Counted from the stretch's first letter, positions 53,826-62,645 are shown. The stretch is DNA of 64,000 nt from Streptomyces natalensis ATCC 27448 (GCF_000935125.1 NZ_JRKI01000008.1:248001-312000), one strand, 5' to 3'. Program-made: numbers and translations. Notes: a model not told the origin generated them from the letters alone.

Positions 53826-54107
53826 ATGCGCAAGCTTCAGAAGGCCGCCTTCGTGGGCGCCCTCCTCGGCAGCGTCGCCGCCTTCGGCGCCGGTACCGCC
53901 TACGCCCACGGTGAGGGGGGTGCGCATGATGGCGCCACCCTCGATCAGGGCGTCGAGTGCCGGACGCACGACATGAACGTTGACGTCCTCGGCGATGTCG
54001 GGGCCGTCAACGGCGCGCTGGGCAACGCGCTGAACGGCGAGGGCTCCCCGGGTGCGCAGCCCACGCACCTCGGTGCGGACATGGGCTGCAACAACAACGC
54101 GGGCTGA
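53826..54107 (+). CDS. Family A small secreted protein
   Basis: 93 residues. Signal MRKLQKAAFVGALLGSVAAF, a short His/Gly linker (HGEGGAHDG), then domain A (ECRTHDMNVDVLGDVG to DMGCNNNAG). The most diverged of the small family A proteins. Ribosome site CGGAG. Own terminator at 54161. Confidence 0.8.
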   Translation: MRKLQKAAFVGALLGSVAAFGAGTAYAHGEGGAHDGATLDQGVECRTHDMNVDVLGDVGAVNGALGNALNGEGSPGAQPTHLGADMGCNNNAG

Positions 54108-54160
54108 ACGCCGGCCGTCGCGTAGCTCGCGCGGATCGCACAGCGAGATAGCGGGAAGGC

Positions 54161-54198
54161 GCCCCGGCTCCGAGCCACTGGCCCGGAGCCGGGGCCCT
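54161..54198 (+). terminator. Terminator of family A gene 4
   Basis: GCCCCGGCTCCG mirrors CGGAGCCGGGGC, then CCTTT. Confidence 0.8.
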
Positions 54199-54493
54199 TT
54201 CGTGCCTTCTTCGTGTCCTCCAACGGGCCCGGCGGACGGCCGAGGGAGGGAGCTCTCGGCGGGGTTCGGGGCGGTGTTTGCGGATCGGCGAACGGGGCTT
54301 TGGATCAAGGGAGTTGGCATCCGGTACCCGCGCCTCGGTCATCCGGTCGGCCGGCGAGCCGCGGGCCCCTCGCGGCGGTATCCAGCCCCGTATGCGGCCA
54401 CCGACACGCCTGCCGAAGGCCCCGTAGGCGGAATGCGGAGTAATGGTGCAATCATGGACATTCCGCCATCCTTCCCTTCACCCCGGGGGCACT
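54199..54493. other. Gap before the hydrolase gene
   Basis: 295 bp. No gene. An alternative in-frame start at 54443 would extend the hydrolase by 17 residues. Confidence 0.4.
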
Positions 54494-55501
54494 ATGCGCT
54501 CTGACATCGGCGTCGCGCAGGACTCACCCGTGGCGGCGTCCGTTCCGAGGCCGCCGGAAGAAGTCCGGGTGGAGGAGCGGGTGCTCGCCTTCGAAGGCTT
54601 CACGTATCACTGCCGGATCCTCCATCAGGACTCCCCGCAGACGGTGCCGTTGGTGATGCTGGGCGGTTCCGCGCAGAACCGGCACGCATGGCGGCGGCAC
54701 GAGAAGTGGCTGACCTCCTGGAGCACGATGGTCACGGTGGACCTCCCGGGATACGGGGAGGCGGACTTCCTGCCCGCCTCCTACGGGCTGGACTTCCTCG
54801 CCGCGGCCGTTCAGCACATGCTGACGGAACTGGACATGCCCGAGGTCAACCTCATCGGATCCTGCTTCGGCGGGGCCGTCGCCCTGCGCTTTGCCCAGCA
54901 GTACCCCGGCTTTCTTGCGCGGCTCGGCCTGGTCGGCATGACCAAGGTCATTCCCGATGACTACGCCGAGGCCGTACCGCGCTGGAAGCGCATGCTGGAG
55001 CGCGGCGAGCGGGCACGGATCGCCACCGAACTGGTCCAGCGGTTCATGTCGCCGCCGGGCACCGGTCCGGTCCGCAGGCACGAGGTCGTCTCCCGGCTGC
55101 TGTATGCGCAGTTCATGGGGCAGTCGGACGACGAGATCAGGATGTCGGTGGAGCACAACACGCGGCTGATGGGGCACGAGTGGTACCGGCCGATGCCGGC
55201 GGCAGCCGTCCCGTCGATGGTGGTCACCGGGGAATACGACACGCTCTGCACGCCCCCCATGGGCCGCGAGGTGGCCGCCGCACTGCCCAGCGCGTCCTTC
55301 ACGACCATCAAGGAGGCCGACCATCTGGCCCCGGTGGAACGGATGACGGAGTTCTGCGACCTGATCGCCAGGTTCTGTACGGGGCAGCCGCTGGCGGGTC
55401 TGCCGTACTGCAACCCCGTCGAGACGCTGGGCACCGCCGTGCGGGCCTTCGCTGACGGGACATCAGGCATGCCTGCCGCGGCGGCGCTTGCGCGTCTCTG
55501 A
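54494..55501 (+). CDS. Alpha/beta-hydrolase with a cysteine in the nucleophile elbow
   Basis: 335 residues, not secreted. Fold landmarks: MLGGSAQNRHAW (oxyanion strand), VDLPGYGEADF, elbow VNLIGSCFGGAVALRF, acid GEYDTLCTPP and histidine KEADHLAPVE. The elbow reads G-S-C-F-G, with Cys at the nucleophile position where Ser is usual. This is as in dienelactone hydrolases, and would suit thioester or lactone chemistry. It is the only cytosolic enzyme in the surface-protein cluster. Start ATG 54494 is preferred; 54443 is possible. Confidence 0.78.
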   Translation: MRSDIGVAQDSPVAASVPRPPEEVRVEERVLAFEGFTYHCRILHQDSPQTVPLVMLGGSAQNRHAWRRHEKWLTSWSTMVTVDLPGYGEADFLPASYGLDFLAAAVQHMLTELDMPEVNLIGSCFGGAVALRFAQQYPGFLARLGLVGMTKVIPDDYAEAVPRWKRMLERGERARIATELVQRFMSPPGTGPVRRHEVVSRLLYAQFMGQSDDEIRMSVEHNTRLMGHEWYRPMPAAAVPSMVVTGEYDTLCTPPMGREVAAALPSASFTTIKEADHLAPVERMTEFCDLIARFCTGQPLAGLPYCNPVETLGTAVRAFADGTSGMPAAAALARL

Positions 55502-55553
55502 GGCCACCTGCCGCGCTCGTGCGGCGGGCAAACGGTGAAGGGACGCAGACGGT

Positions 55554-55590
55554 GAATGGCCGGTCCGGGAGTTACCCGGTCCGGCCATTC
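55554..55590 (+). terminator. Hydrolase terminator
   Basis: A 16-bp stem starting GAATGGCCGG, with one central mismatch and a 5-nt loop. Confidence 0.75.
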
Positions 55591-55743
55591 ATCGTTCGTG
55601 GGGTGTTCAGTGGGCCTTGGCCCTCCGGCGGAACGAGGGGGCGGCGGGTGCTGCGGTCCGCTCGGCGCCCGTCGTAGCGCGTCGGCCGGCGCGGGCCGGG
55701 ACCCGGCCCCGCCGAAGGCTCGTATCGCAGCGTCCGGAGTGCG

Positions 55744-56073
55744 TCATCCGAGACCTTGGGGCGGCTGGAATCCCTGGGGCGGGGCTTCCGGTGCCGAGTT
55801 GGAGCAGGACACGGCGGGGCCGACCCGGGTGCTCCCCTGGTTCAGCAGGCCGGGCGCGGGCCACTCCAGCGGCTTCACCCCCTGGCAGTTCTGCGTCTGG
55901 TGGACGATGTATCTGCCCTCGTCGCCCTTCTGCATGCAGGTCATGTTGCCCTGAAGGTCCCGGGAGCAGGTGCCCGCGGATCCTCCGGCATACGCCTGGG
56001 TGGCGCCGGTGCAGGTCACGGCGAGGCCGCCGAGGAGAGCCGAGACCGCTGCGATCTTCTTCCGACTGAACAT
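55744..56073 (-). CDS. Family B small secreted cysteine protein
   Basis: 109 residues. Signal MFSRKKIAAVSALLGGLAVT, identical for 18 residues to the paralogue at 47082. The mature part has four spaced cysteines (GTCS, MTCMQ, QNCQG, VSCSN) and the shared LLNQGSTRVGPAVSC. The C-terminus is Pro/Gln-rich. Start ATG 56073, with AAAGGAA upstream. Confidence 0.78.
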   Translation of the reverse strand: MFSRKKIAAVSALLGGLAVTCTGATQAYAGGSAGTCSRDLQGNMTCMQKGDEGRYIVHQTQNCQGVKPLEWPAPGLLNQGSTRVGPAVSCSNSAPEAPPQGFQPPQGLG

Positions 56074-56101
56074 GTGTGTGTTCTGTTCCTTTGTGATCGA
56101 T

Positions 56102-56138
56102 GCCCGGGCGCACACCGTGAATCGGTGTGCGCCCGGGC
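56102..56138 (-). promoter_or_regulatory. Family B leader hairpin, copy 2
   Basis: A perfect 16-bp stem, GCCCGGGCGCACACCG, with loop TGAAT. It is followed, on the minus strand, by the same ATCGATCACAAAGGAA block as copy 1. Confidence 0.65.
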
Positions 56139-56154
56139 TCTGGGGAAAGGAGAA

Positions 56155-56196
56155 GGGGGCCCGGCGCCTGGCCCGCAGCCGGGACGCCGGGCCCCC
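56155..56196 (-). terminator. Terminator of family A gene 5
   Basis: GGGGGCCCGGCG mirrors CGCCGGGCCCCC. Confidence 0.8.
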
Positions 56197-56202
56197 TTTC
56201 CG

Positions 56203-56490
56203 TTACTTGCCGCCGCCGTCGAGGGCGCTGTTGTTGCAGCCCATGCTCGAACCGATCGGCGTGGCCTGGCCGCCCGAGTTGCCCTCGCCGTTCAGGGCGT
56301 TGCCCAGCAGGCCGTTGAGGACGCCGACCTCGCCGAGGACGTCGACGTTCAGGTCGTGCGAGCGGCAGTGCGAGCCCTGGGCGATGTCGAACTGGTTGCC
56401 CTGGCCGCCTGCGTGAGCGGTGCCGGCGCCGAGGAAGCCGACGCTGCCGAGGACGGCGGCCACGACGGCAGCCTTACGAAGCTTGTGCAT
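56203..56490 (-). CDS. Family A small secreted protein
   Basis: 95 residues from ATG 56490; the in-frame ATG at 56496 abuts the GGAG site and is unlikely. Signal MHKLRKAAVVAAVLGSVGFL, linker GGQGNQ, domain A (HCRSHDLNVDVLGEVG to SMGCNNSALDGGGK). Nearly identical in its core to the gene at 48600. The leader stem is GATCAG/CTGATC, a compensated variant. Confidence 0.82.
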   Translation of the reverse strand: MHKLRKAAVVAAVLGSVGFLGAGTAHAGGQGNQFDIAQGSHCRSHDLNVDVLGEVGVLNGLLGNALNGEGNSGGQATPIGSSMGCNNSALDGGGK

Positions 56491-56518
56491 GGTCATCTCC
56501 GGTAGTTTGAGCGGTTGC

Positions 56519-56533
56519 GATCAGCTACTGATC
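56519..56533 (-). promoter_or_regulatory. Family A leader hairpin, covarying form
   Basis: GATCAG-CTA-CTGATC: both sides of the stem have changed relative to GATCTG/CAGATC, so pairing is kept. Confidence 0.7.
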
Positions 56534-56536
56534 GAC

Positions 56537-56565
56537 TTCGTACAGTTACGGCAAGCTAATACGAA
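56537..56565 (-). promoter_or_regulatory. Family A 29-bp dyad element
   Basis: TTCGTA-N17-TACGAA, perfect arms. Confidence 0.7.
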
Positions 56566-56672
56566 ATGATCGCAACCGCGGAGCGACGCGCCGGATTTAG
56601 TGACGTATGACTATTGACGGGGCATCTGTCCGGATTGAACGCGCCCCGTCCTGTGGTCGCGCGGCATGCGAA

Positions 56673-56706
56673 CGGGCCCTTCGGGGGGTGGCTCCCGAAG
56701 GGCCCG
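56673..56706 (-). terminator. Terminator of the short family C gene
   Basis: CGGGCCCTTCGGG mirrors CCCGAAGGGCCCG. It is paralogous to the terminator at 49055. Confidence 0.8.
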
Positions 56707-56737
56707 CGGCGCGCATCGCGCGGCCGTCGCGCCGGTC

Positions 56738-56989
56738 CTACTTCTTGGCGAAGGCGTGGTTGAACTGGGCACAGTTGGTGCCGAACGTGTTGGGGACGTT
56801 GAGCACGCCGAACGGGAGGTTGTTGTCAACCAGCGTCTGCGGGCTGCACTCCTGGTACGGACGGAACATGCCGCCCTTCCCGTGGTGGCCGGCATTACCG
56901 TCGGCGTAGGCGGTACCGGCACCGGCGCCGATGGCGGACAGGCTGCCAGCCGCTGCGGTGACGATCACGACCTGTTGAAACTTGCGCAT
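56738..56989 (-). CDS. Family C small secreted protein
   Basis: 83 residues. Signal MRKFQQVVIVTAAAGSLSAI, a short GHHGKGG linker, then domain C: FRPYQECSPQTLVDNN, GVLNVPNTFGTNCAQ. Two cysteines about 26 apart enclose a hydrophobic FGVLNV segment. Same domain as the C-terminus of the 49121 protein, but with no stalk. The 40 bp before the start (ending GACCGAGGGTTCC) match the leaders of the stalk genes. Confidence 0.8.
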   Translation of the reverse strand: MRKFQQVVIVTAAAGSLSAIGAGAGTAYADGNAGHHGKGGMFRPYQECSPQTLVDNNLPFGVLNVPNTFGTNCAQFNHAFAKK

Positions 56990-57353
56990 GGAACCCTCGG
57001 TCCTTCATTGCCTGTACATAGAGGCCTGATTGCCTGCTGTGACTGGGCGCACACTAGCAGTAGTCATCTGAGGGGATCCACACCGCTGGCCGTCCCGTGT
57101 CCGGTGTATTCGGGGGGTTTGGGGCGTCGTCGTTCGTCCGGCGGATCCGGTGGGCGCGTGCGGTGTGCCGACTTGCCGTATTCCTCGGCCGAGTTCGGGT
57201 GCGGCAAAGGCTGCCGGGCGGTGTCGCCGGTGCGCGAGTACGGCGCGGAGGGGTAAGGCCGGCGGGCGAGTTGTCATTGCGGAGTGCTCGTCGGGAAGTC
57301 CGTAAATCCCGAACTCCGTACGCCTGAATTCGGTAAACCTGAAGGCAGTGAAA
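56990..57353. other. Gap between the family C gene and tRNA
   Basis: About 365 bp. Near 57045-57070, ACTA-N4-TAGT is shared with the region before 46477. No gene seen. Confidence 0.4.
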
Positions 57354-57375
57354 AGGCCCTCCCGTGGGAGGGCCT
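57354..57375 (-). terminator. tRNA-Arg terminator
   Basis: AGGCCCTCCC mirrors GGGAGGGCCT with a 2-nt loop, 8 bp past the tRNA 3' end. Confidence 0.8.
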
Positions 57376-57382
57376 GCGAGAG

Positions 57383-57455
57383 CGCCCCCGGCAGGACTCG
57401 AACCTGCGGCCAAGCGCTTAGAAGGCGCCTGCTCTATCCACTGAGCTACGGGGGC
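57383..57455 (-). tRNA. tRNA-Arg (anticodon UCU)
   Basis: All four arms fold: acceptor GCCCCCG/CGGGGGC, D arm GCTC/GAGC, anticodon stem GGCGC/GCGCT around CTTCTAA (TCT at 34-36), T arm GCAGG/CCTGC with TTCGAGT. CCA is not encoded. It reads AGA, a rare codon in this GC-rich genome. Confidence 0.95.
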
Positions 57456-57758
57456 CAGGTGGTGGACGTGGATCACGGACCGCGGACAAGGATAGGGGTC
57501 CGGCTACCTCGTACCGGTTGCTTCACCTCCGTGGCACGTTGTGGAGGTTCGGTGAAGCGATCCCGATAATCGCAGGCAGGTACGAATCCTGCACGGTTTT
57601 TGGTGTCTCGCGGGGCGGGTGTTGTGCACTCGTTATGCCTGCATCTCAGTTGTCCCGATCGTCTCATGGGTCACTTGTCCCGTTCTATGTGGATTCCTGC
57701 GGCGCGCACACGGGGTCATACGCTTCAAAAACCCATCGAAATTGGGCATTCTGCACAT
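57456..57758. other. Gap between tRNA and the dynamin-like operon
   Basis: 303 bp. No gene. CATTCT ends 6 bp before GTG 57759 and could be the -10 of a leaderless transcript. Confidence 0.4.
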
Positions 57759-59507
57759 GTGGCGACCTTGGATGTACGACCCCGGCTCCTCGAAGCGCTG
57801 TCCGTACTGCGCGATCGCGTCGACGCCGCACGCTTCCCGCTGCCGCTACGGGGCGCTCCCCGCGCCCGGCGCAACCGCTCCGAGCTGCTCGCCCAGCTCG
57901 ACGACTATGTGATTCCCCGGCTGCGGTCACCGCAGGCCCCGCTGCTCGCCGTGATCGGCGGATCCACCGGGGCGGGCAAGTCCACCCTGGTCAATTCGCT
58001 GGTGGGACGGCGGGTGTCGGAGGCAGGGGTGCTGCGGCCGACGACGCGTACCCCGGTGCTGGTCTGCCATCCCGACGACCAGCGCTGGTTCGCCGGGCAG
58101 CGGGTGCTGCCGCAGCTGACCCGGGTGTGGGTGCCCGAGCAGGACGACGGCGGCGGCCACGGCGAGGGCGCCGGGGCCGACCGGCGGGCCCCGGGGGAGG
58201 CGGAGTACGACTACGAGGAGGAGGCGGCCGGCGGCCCGTACGGGAGCGAGCAGGCGATGCCCACCGTGCGGATCGAGACGGATCCTGCGCTGCCCAGTGG
58301 GCTGGCGCTGCTGGACGCCCCGGACATCGACTCGCTGGTGGCCGGTAACCGGGAGCTGGCCGCCGAGCTGATCTGCGCGGCCGATGTCTGGGTGCTGGTG
58401 ACCACGGCGGCCCGGTACGCGGACGCGGTGCCCTGGCATCTGCTGCGTACGGCCAAGGAGTACGACGTCACGCTGGTGACCGTGCTGGACCGGGTGCCGC
58501 ATCAGATCGTCACCGACATCTCCGCGCGGTACGCCGAGATGCTGCACCATGCCGGGCTCGGGCAGGTGCCCCGGTTCACCATTCCCGAGCTGCCCGAATC
58601 GGCGGGCGGCGGCAGCGGGTTGCTGCCGGCCACGGCGGTCGCCGCGCTGCGAGGCTGGCTCGAGCGGCACGCCCAGGACCCGGTTGCCCGCCGTGCGGCG
58701 GCCGATCGCACGGCCTCCGGGGTGATCGCCTCGCTGCGCAGCCGGTTGCCCGCGCTGGCCGGTGCGGCCGCCGCCCAGCACGCCGCGGCGCTGCGGCTGA
58801 GCGGCCGGGTCGAGGAGGCGTACGAGCAGGCCGCGGAGCGGGTACGGCAGGAGGTCGCGTCCGGCGAGGTGCTGGCCGGGGACGCCCGGGCGCACTGGCA
58901 CGGACACGGGTCCGGCGGACGGCCGGAGGAGCTGCTGGATGCCCTGACGCAGGGGTTGACCTCGCTGCTGGCCTGCGCCGTCGAGGAGGCGGACGAGCGG
59001 GCCGCGGAGTCCTGGCGGCGCGATCCGGCGGCGGAGGACCTCGCCGAGCCGGCGGCCGCGGCCGCCGAGGGAGCGGCGGACCGGATCGGTGTGACGGTGC
59101 GGCGCTGGCGGCGCTGTCTGGAGGAACTGGCCGAGGAGGAACGGGGAGAGGCGCGCGGCGGGCCCGGGGGCGAGCGGGCGGCATCGGCGTCGCCGGAGGA
59201 GTCGGCGGCCCTGCTGGCCGCGTCGCTGCTGGGCGGCCGGCGCGCCCGTACGGCCGGAGAGAACCTCGCCGAACTGCTGGGCGCCCAGGCCGCGCTGCGG
59301 CTGTGCGACCGGGGCAGCCGGCTGCTGGCGACGTATCTGGCGCGCGCCCTGGACGGCGAACGCGAGCGGCGGCTGGCCCCTCTGGACCGGCTGGCCGTAC
59401 CGCCCGAGCAGCAGGCCGAGCTGATCGCCGCGCTGTCGGTGCTCCAGAAGGAGACGCAACGGGAGATGGAGCGGATGCGGGAGGCGGAGAGGGTGGTGTC
59501 GGGGTGA
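57759..59507 (+). CDS. dynA: Dynamin-like GTPase, probably DynA
   Basis: 582 residues from GTG 57759. P-loop [17 protein letters not shown] (about residue 66), switch/G3 LLDAPDIDS, then a long helical part with coiled-coil character to the end. No membrane helix. Streptomyces carry an adjacent pair of dynamin-like GTPases that steady FtsZ rings at sporulation septa; this soluble member and its membrane partner fit that pair. The frame upstream of 57759 is not supported by composition. Name by similarity of layout, not alignment. Confidence 0.75.
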   Translation: MATLDVRPRLLEALSVLRDRVDAARFPLPLRGAPRARRNRSELLAQLDDYVIPRLRSPQAPLLAVIGGSTGAGKSTLVNSLVGRRVSEAGVLRPTTRTPVLVCHPDDQRWFAGQRVLPQLTRVWVPEQDDGGGHGEGAGADRRAPGEAEYDYEEEAAGGPYGSEQAMPTVRIETDPALPSGLALLDAPDIDSLVAGNRELAAELICAADVWVLVTTAARYADAVPWHLLRTAKEYDVTLVTVLDRVPHQIVTDISARYAEMLHHAGLGQVPRFTIPELPESAGGGSGLLPATAVAALRGWLERHAQDPVARRAAADRTASGVIASLRSRLPALAGAAAAQHAAALRLSGRVEEAYEQAAERVRQEVASGEVLAGDARAHWHGHGSGGRPEELLDALTQGLTSLLACAVEEADERAAESWRRDPAAEDLAEPAAAAAEGAADRIGVTVRRWRRCLEELAEEERGEARGGPGGERAASASPEESAALLAASLLGGRRARTAGENLAELLGAQAALRLCDRGSRLLATYLARALDGERERRLAPLDRLAVPPEQQAELIAALSVLQKETQREMERMREAERVVSG

Positions 59508-61582
59508 GGGGTTCCGAGGTGGCGCCGGGTGCGGAGGGGGAGGAGATGGACGAGGTGGACAGGGCCGCGGCGGACTGGGACACGGCGGAGGAGCCGCGGA
59601 GTTGCGGGGAGGCGGGGAGTCCGGAGGATGCGGAGAGCTCGGCGGACGCGGGGACGCCGGTGGGCGCCGAGGAGTGTGCCGAGGGGCGCGCCGGGGCCTG
59701 GGACGACGGGCTGATCGCGCGGCGGGTCCGGGGCGGCGCCCGGTCTGCGGTGCGCCCGCCGGGCCCGCGGGACGGCTCCTCCGCGGCGCCCGACGACGAA
59801 CCGCCGCCGGTGGCGGACCCCGTACGCGCCACCGGGCGCACGGCCGCCCGCGCGGACCGGGACCTCGTCCGCGCCCTGGATGTCATGGCAGACACCGGGG
59901 CGGGCGGCGCGCAGGGGCGGACCTACGAGCGGGACCGGGCCCGGGGCGTGCGGACGGCCGAGTTGCGGGCACGGCTGGACGCCCTGCGGGAGCTGATCGC
60001 GCTCTCCCGGACCCGGCTCGACGGGGAGACCCTGGCCGAGGCGGGGCGGCTGCTGGACACGGCGGGGGAGCGCTGCCGGCTCTCCGGGGAGTACACCGTG
60101 GTCGCCCTGGCCGGAGCCACCGGCAGCGGCAAGTCCTCGTTGTTCAACGCGCTGGTGGGAGCTGAGCGTTCCCAGATCGGGGCGCGGCGGCCGACCACCT
60201 CGGAGCCGGAGGGATGCGTCTGGCCGGGCGGACCGGGAGCGGACGGGCTGCTGGACCGCCTGGGCGTGCCGCCCCGGCGGCGGCATCTCGCACCGGACCT
60301 CACCCCCGGACTGACCGGGCTGATCCTGCTCGACCTGCCCGACCACGACTCCGCGGACACCGCCAACCGCGCCCAGGTGGACCGGATGCTGACCCTGGTG
60401 GACGCGGTGATCTGGGTGGTGGACCCGGAGAAGTACGCGGACGCCGTCCTGCACGAGCGCTATCTGCGGCCGCTGGCGGGCTACGCCGAGGTGATGTTCG
60501 TCGTCCTCAACCAGGTGGACCGGCTCCCCGGGGACGCCGCCGACCAGGTGGTGGACGATCTGCGCCGGCTGCTGGACGAGGACGGGCTGGCGCTCGGCGA
60601 GCACGGCGAACCCGGTGCCGCGGTGCTGGCACTGTCCGCCGCCACCGGCGAGGGGGTGCCGGAACTGCGCGATGCGCTGGGCCAGTTCGTCACGGAACGG
60701 GGGGCGGCGGACCGTCGGCTGGCGGCGGATGTGGATGCGACGGCCGGACGGCTGCGGTCGGAGTATGTCGCGCAGAGCCGGGTGGTGCTGACGGAACGGG
60801 CCCGTGCGGAGTTCGAGGACCGGCTGGCGGACGCGGTGGGCGCGGTCGCCAACGGGCGCGCGGTGGAACGCGACTGGCTGCGGCATGCGGAGCGGGCCTG
60901 CGGCTCGCCGTGGTCCCGGCTGCGCAGACGGCGGCGGGGGCCGGAGAGCGGGCGGGCGCACACGGTCGCGCAGCGGTCGGTGGTACGGCAGGGCCGGCAG
61001 CGGTCCTCGGGCACCGCCGGGGTGGAGCCCAGGCCGGCCGACGGCCGGGCGGCGGCGCGGCCGGTGGTGGAGCAGGCCGTACGGGCGGTGGCGGCGGAGG
61101 CCGCGCGGGGGCTGCCGGCGCCCTGGGCGCAGGCCGTGCGCGAGGCGGCCGGCCGGGGCTCAACGGGATTGCCGGAGGCGCTGGACAAGGTGTCGGCCGA
61201 GGCGGAGGAGGCCCTGAGTGGCGGGCCGGCCGGGCGGCCGCGGTGGTGGAAGGTGGCCGCCTCGTTGCAGGGGCTGCTGCTCGTCCTCCAGGTCGTCGGG
61301 GTGCTGTCGCTGGTGGGCATCGCCGTCGGCGTCGTCGAACCGGCGGCGTGGGTCGCCGCGTTGCTGCCCGCGGTCATCGGGTCGGTGGGCGGCCCGGCGC
61401 TGGCGTGGCTGTGCCGGGTCGCCGCACGGGGTCCGGCGCGGCGGTACGGGCAGGAGGCCGAGCGGCGGCTGCGTCACGCGGCGGCGGGCTGCGGCCGGGC
61501 CCGGGTCCTGGAGCCGGTCGCGGCCGAGCTGTTGCGCTATCGCGAGGTGCGGGAGCAGTACGCGGTGGCGTCGGGGGTGTAG
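59504..61582 (+). CDS. dynB: Membrane-anchored dynamin-like GTPase, probably DynB
   Basis: 692 residues. GTG 59504 overlaps the previous stop (GTGA), so the two are co-translated. An acidic ~130-residue N-terminal segment precedes the GTPase: P-loop [16 protein letters not shown] (about 204), G3 LLDLPDHDS and G4 LNQVDRLPG. Two membrane helices near residues 585-640 ([19 protein letters not shown], then [15 protein letters not shown]) give a hairpin anchor. It fits the membrane partner of the sporulation dynamin pair. Confidence 0.75.
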   Translation: MRGSEVAPGAEGEEMDEVDRAAADWDTAEEPRSCGEAGSPEDAESSADAGTPVGAEECAEGRAGAWDDGLIARRVRGGARSAVRPPGPRDGSSAAPDDEPPPVADPVRATGRTAARADRDLVRALDVMADTGAGGAQGRTYERDRARGVRTAELRARLDALRELIALSRTRLDGETLAEAGRLLDTAGERCRLSGEYTVVALAGATGSGKSSLFNALVGAERSQIGARRPTTSEPEGCVWPGGPGADGLLDRLGVPPRRRHLAPDLTPGLTGLILLDLPDHDSADTANRAQVDRMLTLVDAVIWVVDPEKYADAVLHERYLRPLAGYAEVMFVVLNQVDRLPGDAADQVVDDLRRLLDEDGLALGEHGEPGAAVLALSAATGEGVPELRDALGQFVTERGAADRRLAADVDATAGRLRSEYVAQSRVVLTERARAEFEDRLADAVGAVANGRAVERDWLRHAERACGSPWSRLRRRRRGPESGRAHTVAQRSVVRQGRQRSSGTAGVEPRPADGRAAARPVVEQAVRAVAAEAARGLPAPWAQAVREAAGRGSTGLPEALDKVSAEAEEALSGGPAGRPRWWKVAASLQGLLLVLQVVGVLSLVGIAVGVVEPAAWVAALLPAVIGSVGGPALAWLCRVAARGPARRYGQEAERRLRHAAAGCGRARVLEPVAAELLRYREVREQYAVASGV

Positions 61583-61698
61583 GTGGCGTCAAGGGCGTAG
61601 GGGCGGCGGAGGCGTCAGGGGCGTCAGGGGCGTACGGGGATCCCTCCGCCGGTAGGCACCTCTCACGGGGCTGCGGATCGCCCTCCCGGGTGGCCGAG

Positions 61699-61725
61699 TT
61701 GTCCACAGCCGGGCCGTTGTCCACA
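61699..61725 (+). promoter_or_regulatory. Two consensus DnaA boxes upstream of ssbB
   Basis: TTGTCCACA at 61699-61707 and again at 61717-61725, 18 bp apart. This is the preferred Streptomyces DnaA box. Confidence 0.75.
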
Positions 61726-61808
61726 GCCCGCCGCGGCGTTTGCGGAAGCCGTGCAGCATGGGATCCATGCACGCGGGACGGCCGCGGATGCCGACGGGGG
61801 AGGACCAA

Positions 61809-62303
61809 ATGAACGACACGATGGTGACGCTGGTGGGCAATGCCGCGACGGCGGTGGAGCACCGGCTGACGACGGCGGGGGTGCCGGTGGCGCGGTTCCG
61901 GCTGGCGACGCGGGTGCGGCGCTACGACCGGACGCGGGAATGCTGGACGGACGGCGAGACGAGTTTCTACACGGTGCGCTCCTGGCGCGGTCTCGCGGAC
62001 AATGTCGCGGCGTCCGTGGCGGTGGGCGAACCGCTGGTGGTGCAGGGCCGATTGCGCGTACGCGAAGGGGAGCAGCCGCCCGAGCGGGGCGGGCAGCGGT
62101 GGTTCTCGGCGGAGGTCGACGCCGTCGCGATCGGCCATGACCTCGCCCGCGGCACCGCCGCCTTCCGCCGCGTCACCCGGCCGCGTACGGAGCCGCTGCC
62201 ACCGCAGTCGGGGCCGCCGCCCTCGGAGACAGCGGACGGGGCGCCGCCGGGTGCCGGCCCGGCACCCGGAGTGCCCGATCCGGTTCAGGAGCGATCGGGC
62301 TGA
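61809..62303 (+). CDS. ssbB: Single-stranded DNA-binding protein, SsbB type
   Basis: 164 residues. One OB fold (residues ~4-105) starting MNDTMVTLVGNAATAVEHR, with TSFYTVRSWRGLADNVA and GRLRVREGEQ. It has a Pro/Gly/Ala-rich tail instead of the acidic tip DDDIPF of the main SSB. In S. coelicolor SsbB is the paralogue needed for chromosome segregation in spores. GGGGGAGG precedes ATG 61809. Confidence 0.87.
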   Translation: MNDTMVTLVGNAATAVEHRLTTAGVPVARFRLATRVRRYDRTRECWTDGETSFYTVRSWRGLADNVAASVAVGEPLVVQGRLRVREGEQPPERGGQRWFSAEVDAVAIGHDLARGTAAFRRVTRPRTEPLPPQSGPPPSETADGAPPGAGPAPGVPDPVQERSG

Positions 62304-62320
62304 GGAAGCGTCACGGTGAG

Positions 62321-62359
62321 GCGCCAGGACAAGGCGCCAGGACAAGGCTTGAGGACAAG
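62321..62359 (+). repeat. Three 13-bp tandem repeats after ssbB
   Basis: GCGCCAGGACAAG twice, then GCTTGAGGACAAG. Confidence 0.7.
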
Positions 62360-62645
62360 ATGCGAGGGTAAAGCGACGCCTTCTTGCCCCTACTGCCCCG
62401 ATACGTCCAGGCAATTTGTCGATAGGGCCAGCACGGGATGCCTGGAGTCGATAACGATTGCGATTCGGATCGCTTATGGGGTGCCATTCCTGGGGACCGT
62501 GATGCGCCCGCTCCATAAGATCCGACGAGTACTCACGGGGGCTGACCACTTCGGCTGTTGAGTCCTGCGTGGTGCGAGGAATCCTTCGGGAACTTTCCGG
62601 CGAGGCACCCTCCCCCACCGACAGCCTCGCCCAGAGGGGAAATTC
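62360..62645. other. Gap before the thioester surface protein
   Basis: About 285 bp. It contains the dyad GCGAT/ATCGC at 62460-62473, in an AT-richer patch that may be the promoter region. No gene. Confidence 0.4.
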
